A stretch of 25,451 nt of DNA from CAZFER01 sp964517495 (GTDB lineage Bacteria > Hinthialibacterota > Hinthialibacteria > Hinthialibacterales > Hinthialibacteraceae): NCBI GenBank assembly GCA_964517495.1, contig CAZFER010000086.1, forward strand, positions 1 through 25,451. Reading direction: 5' to 3'. Below the pieces are notes generated by a model, which saw nothing but the letters and a program-made list of their open reading frames with translations, ran no database searches and was not told the origin of the DNA. The number at the start of each line of letters is the position of its first letter. The stretch's first letter is position 1. Position numbers and translations under genes: made by a program. Shown here one piece after another: positions 24,285-25,451 of the stretch.

Positions 24285-25232
24285 TTATGAATGTGCTGTT
24301 TTAGTTAACCAGATACTGCAATCATTCTCCTTTGAAGACAATGGCCACTTCTCCTTTACTTTTTCTCCATGTTGATGAACCACAAATGAGTTGAACCATA
24401 GTATTTCAAACACGCTATTATATTGAAGAAAAGATCGCAAAAGGTAGGTTTCGTTCCATGCACGTCCATCCCAAAACCACTCCTGTGGATATTCAAATGG
24501 CCAGAAAATATCATGGATATGGACAAGAACTCCTTTGTGTATGCTGGGAAGCACCTCAAAGTATAAGTAATTCACATCACTGCCAAATTTCATAACGTGT
24601 GAAGAATCAATGAACAAGATGTCATTTTCTGACAATCTTTGAAATACATCCAGGGGAACCTCTTGAACCGGTTTTTCAACAATCTTGCACTTTTCCATAT
24701 CGCCCTCTTTCAGGGTATTTCGAAGCACCGTTGGATATGGTTCAATCAATGTAATATCGATCGATTGACCAAAATACATTTCATTCACATCCATCATTAA
24801 TCCGGAAGATAATCCCGAACCGATTTCGATCACTCGTTGGGGTTTAAATTGACGTATCATTGAATACAAGACCATTGCATCACCAGGAGCCAAAAACCGG
24901 TTGGGATAGTAATATCGCAAATTTTGTTGTTCACCCGCACGATAAGGCCATTCCCGGGAATATTCAGCCAGCTGATTTAATAAATCCAACTGCCTTGATT
25001 CGTTCAACTCAACCCCAGGACAAGTCTTGAATTGCGATGGAGAAAACCTGTCTTTTTGCTTTAGGACCTCTTTGATATCCGGTAGGGGTGAATAAAAATG
25101 ACCGGGTGGCTGAAAGGTTAAAAACCGTAAATTTTTCCGATAACTTGTGCCCATCAATCGCAAAAATCGCAAAAACCGGTACAAACCTTTAATCGATGGT
25201 AATTTCTTAAGAGTTGTTTTGATATAATTCAT
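24285..25232 (-). CDS. Class I SAM-dependent methyltransferase
   Basis: The protein has 315 aa from ATG 25232, with AGAAGG upstream. An open frame to 25334 exists but its extra residues come from the repeat element at 25303-25381 and are not believed. The Rossmann SAM site is VIEIGSGLSSGLMM (134-147), with acidic residue E164 (TLIEP) and D209 (ILFIDSSH) at strand ends; H238/H240 and D241 (LVHIHDIFWP) recall Methyltransf_24 enzymes, which often act in glycan or secondary-metabolite loci. The target is unknown. It is convergent with prfB, 84 bases apart. Confidence 0.88.
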   Translation of the reverse strand: MNYIKTTLKKLPSIKGLYRFLRFLRLMGTSYRKNLRFLTFQPPGHFYSPLPDIKEVLKQKDRFSPSQFKTCPGVELNESRQLDLLNQLAEYSREWPYRAGEQQNLRYYYPNRFLAPGDAMVLYSMIRQFKPQRVIEIGSGLSSGLMMDVNEMYFGQSIDITLIEPYPTVLRNTLKEGDMEKCKIVEKPVQEVPLDVFQRLSENDILFIDSSHVMKFGSDVNYLYFEVLPSIHKGVLVHIHDIFWPFEYPQEWFWDGRAWNETYLLRSFLQYNSVFEILWFNSFVVHQHGEKVKEKWPLSSKENDCSIWLTKTAHS

Positions 25233-25275
25233 GGTTTTACCTTCTAATGGGCTATTTGTTGATTTGGATATTTGT

Positions 25276-25303
25276 GATGCAGGCTTCCAGCCTGCCCTAC
25301 ATC
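25276..25303. repeat. Short palindromic repeat
   Basis: GCAGGCTTCCAGCCTGC is a near-perfect hairpin in which the arms GCAGGCT and AGCCTGC pair around TCC. It matches the reverse complement of 3110-3137 at 24 of 28 positions and is related in its core to the palindrome at 1-65. It lies upstream of the methyltransferase. Confidence 0.65.
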
Positions 25304-25381
25304 TTGAGATTGTCTCAAAACTGGGTTGACACATAGGTCAACCTCTACAAGTAGGGGCGAACCCCATGCAATTAAGTTAAG
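25303..25381. repeat. Three-hairpin intergenic repeat, copy 2
   Basis: The first 41 bases are identical to 17559-17599. The third hairpin is shortened (CTACAAGTAGGGG), and the tail (ATTAAGTTAAG) resembles that of copy 1. Same orientation as copy 1. Confidence 0.85.
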
Positions 25382-25399
25382 ATCAAGTTGGATCGTTGA

Positions 25400-25451
25400 A
25401 TAGGGAGGGCGAGGCCCCCGCCGACCCGTTATATGTGGAAACGGCTCGGCG
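25400..25451. repeat. GC-rich repeat fragment at window edge
   Basis: GGGCGAGGCCCCCGCCGACCC followed by CGGCTCGGCG differs strongly in base composition from its surroundings and has inverted C/G-rich arms. It looks like another intergenic repeat cut by the window end. Confidence 0.4.

Noticed and set aside
25233..25334. Longer N-terminus of the methyltransferase starting at 25334
   Set aside because: These codons fall in repeat elements (25276-25334) and begin with the same MCQPSFETIS peptide that the other repeat copy gives near 17590. ATG 25232 has a ribosome site and starts the conserved protein.
1..25451. CRISPR array, phage or IS element
   Set aside because: No regularly spaced direct repeats, no cas genes, no integrase or transposase, and no phage structural genes were found.

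Overview
The window is a bacterial chromosome segment of moderate GC, probably from an uncultured lineage. The evidence is a prepilin with the LIELLIVVAIIGILAAIAVPNFLNAQ-type N-terminus, a type I sulfatase, a PHP-type secreted hydrolase, many palindromic intergenic repeats, and bacterial housekeeping genes (prfB with the RF2 frameshift site, hisH, hisF). These traits are common in metagenome-assembled phyla around Poribacteria, Hinthialibacterota and the PVC-like groups. That placement is an inference from gene style, not a phylogeny.

Layout. (1) 1-3059, + strand: a long palindromic repeat, then a two-gene unit of an EF-hand membrane-anchored protein and a large exported CehA/McbA-like PHP metallohydrolase. 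(2) 3060-3765: gene-free, with three closely spaced hairpins that may be a structured RNA or leader. (3) 3766-6349: an orphan coiled-coil protein and an exported sulfatase. (4) 6350-7335: repeat-rich spacer and a prepilin-like protein. (5) 14650 down to 7358, - strand: a tightly packed six-gene unit of a large TPR-like protein, a short J protein with an HPPD motif, GrpE, an Hsp70, a zinc-ribbon protein and an exported glycosidase-like protein. The first four look like a self-contained second Hsp70 machine. (6) 15940-14918, - strand: a CDP-paratose 2-epimerase homologue. (7) 16303-24200, + strand: tRNA-Tyr, archaeal-type TyrRS, hisH, hisF, an ATP-grasp protein, a glucuronokinase-like GHMP kinase, a short core-MetE protein, and prfB read through a +1 frameshift. 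(8) 25232-24285, - strand: a class I SAM methyltransferase, followed by repeat sequence to the window end.

The most striking observation is at 16303-17549. The tRNA-Tyr has a bacterial body (long variable arm, close to the E. coli tRNA-Tyr core) but its first base pair is C1-G72, the archaeal/eukaryotic tyrosine identity pair, not bacterial G1-C72. It lies 21 bases upstream of a TyrRS that is plainly of the archaeal type and lacks the bacterial S4 tail. This looks like co-adaptation of a bacterial tRNA to an acquired archaeal synthetase. The second point of interest is the dedicated Hsp70 operon with a non-canonical J motif and an unrecognised large TPR partner. The third is a GHMP kinase that resembles plant glucuronokinase, next to an uncharacterised ATP-grasp protein.
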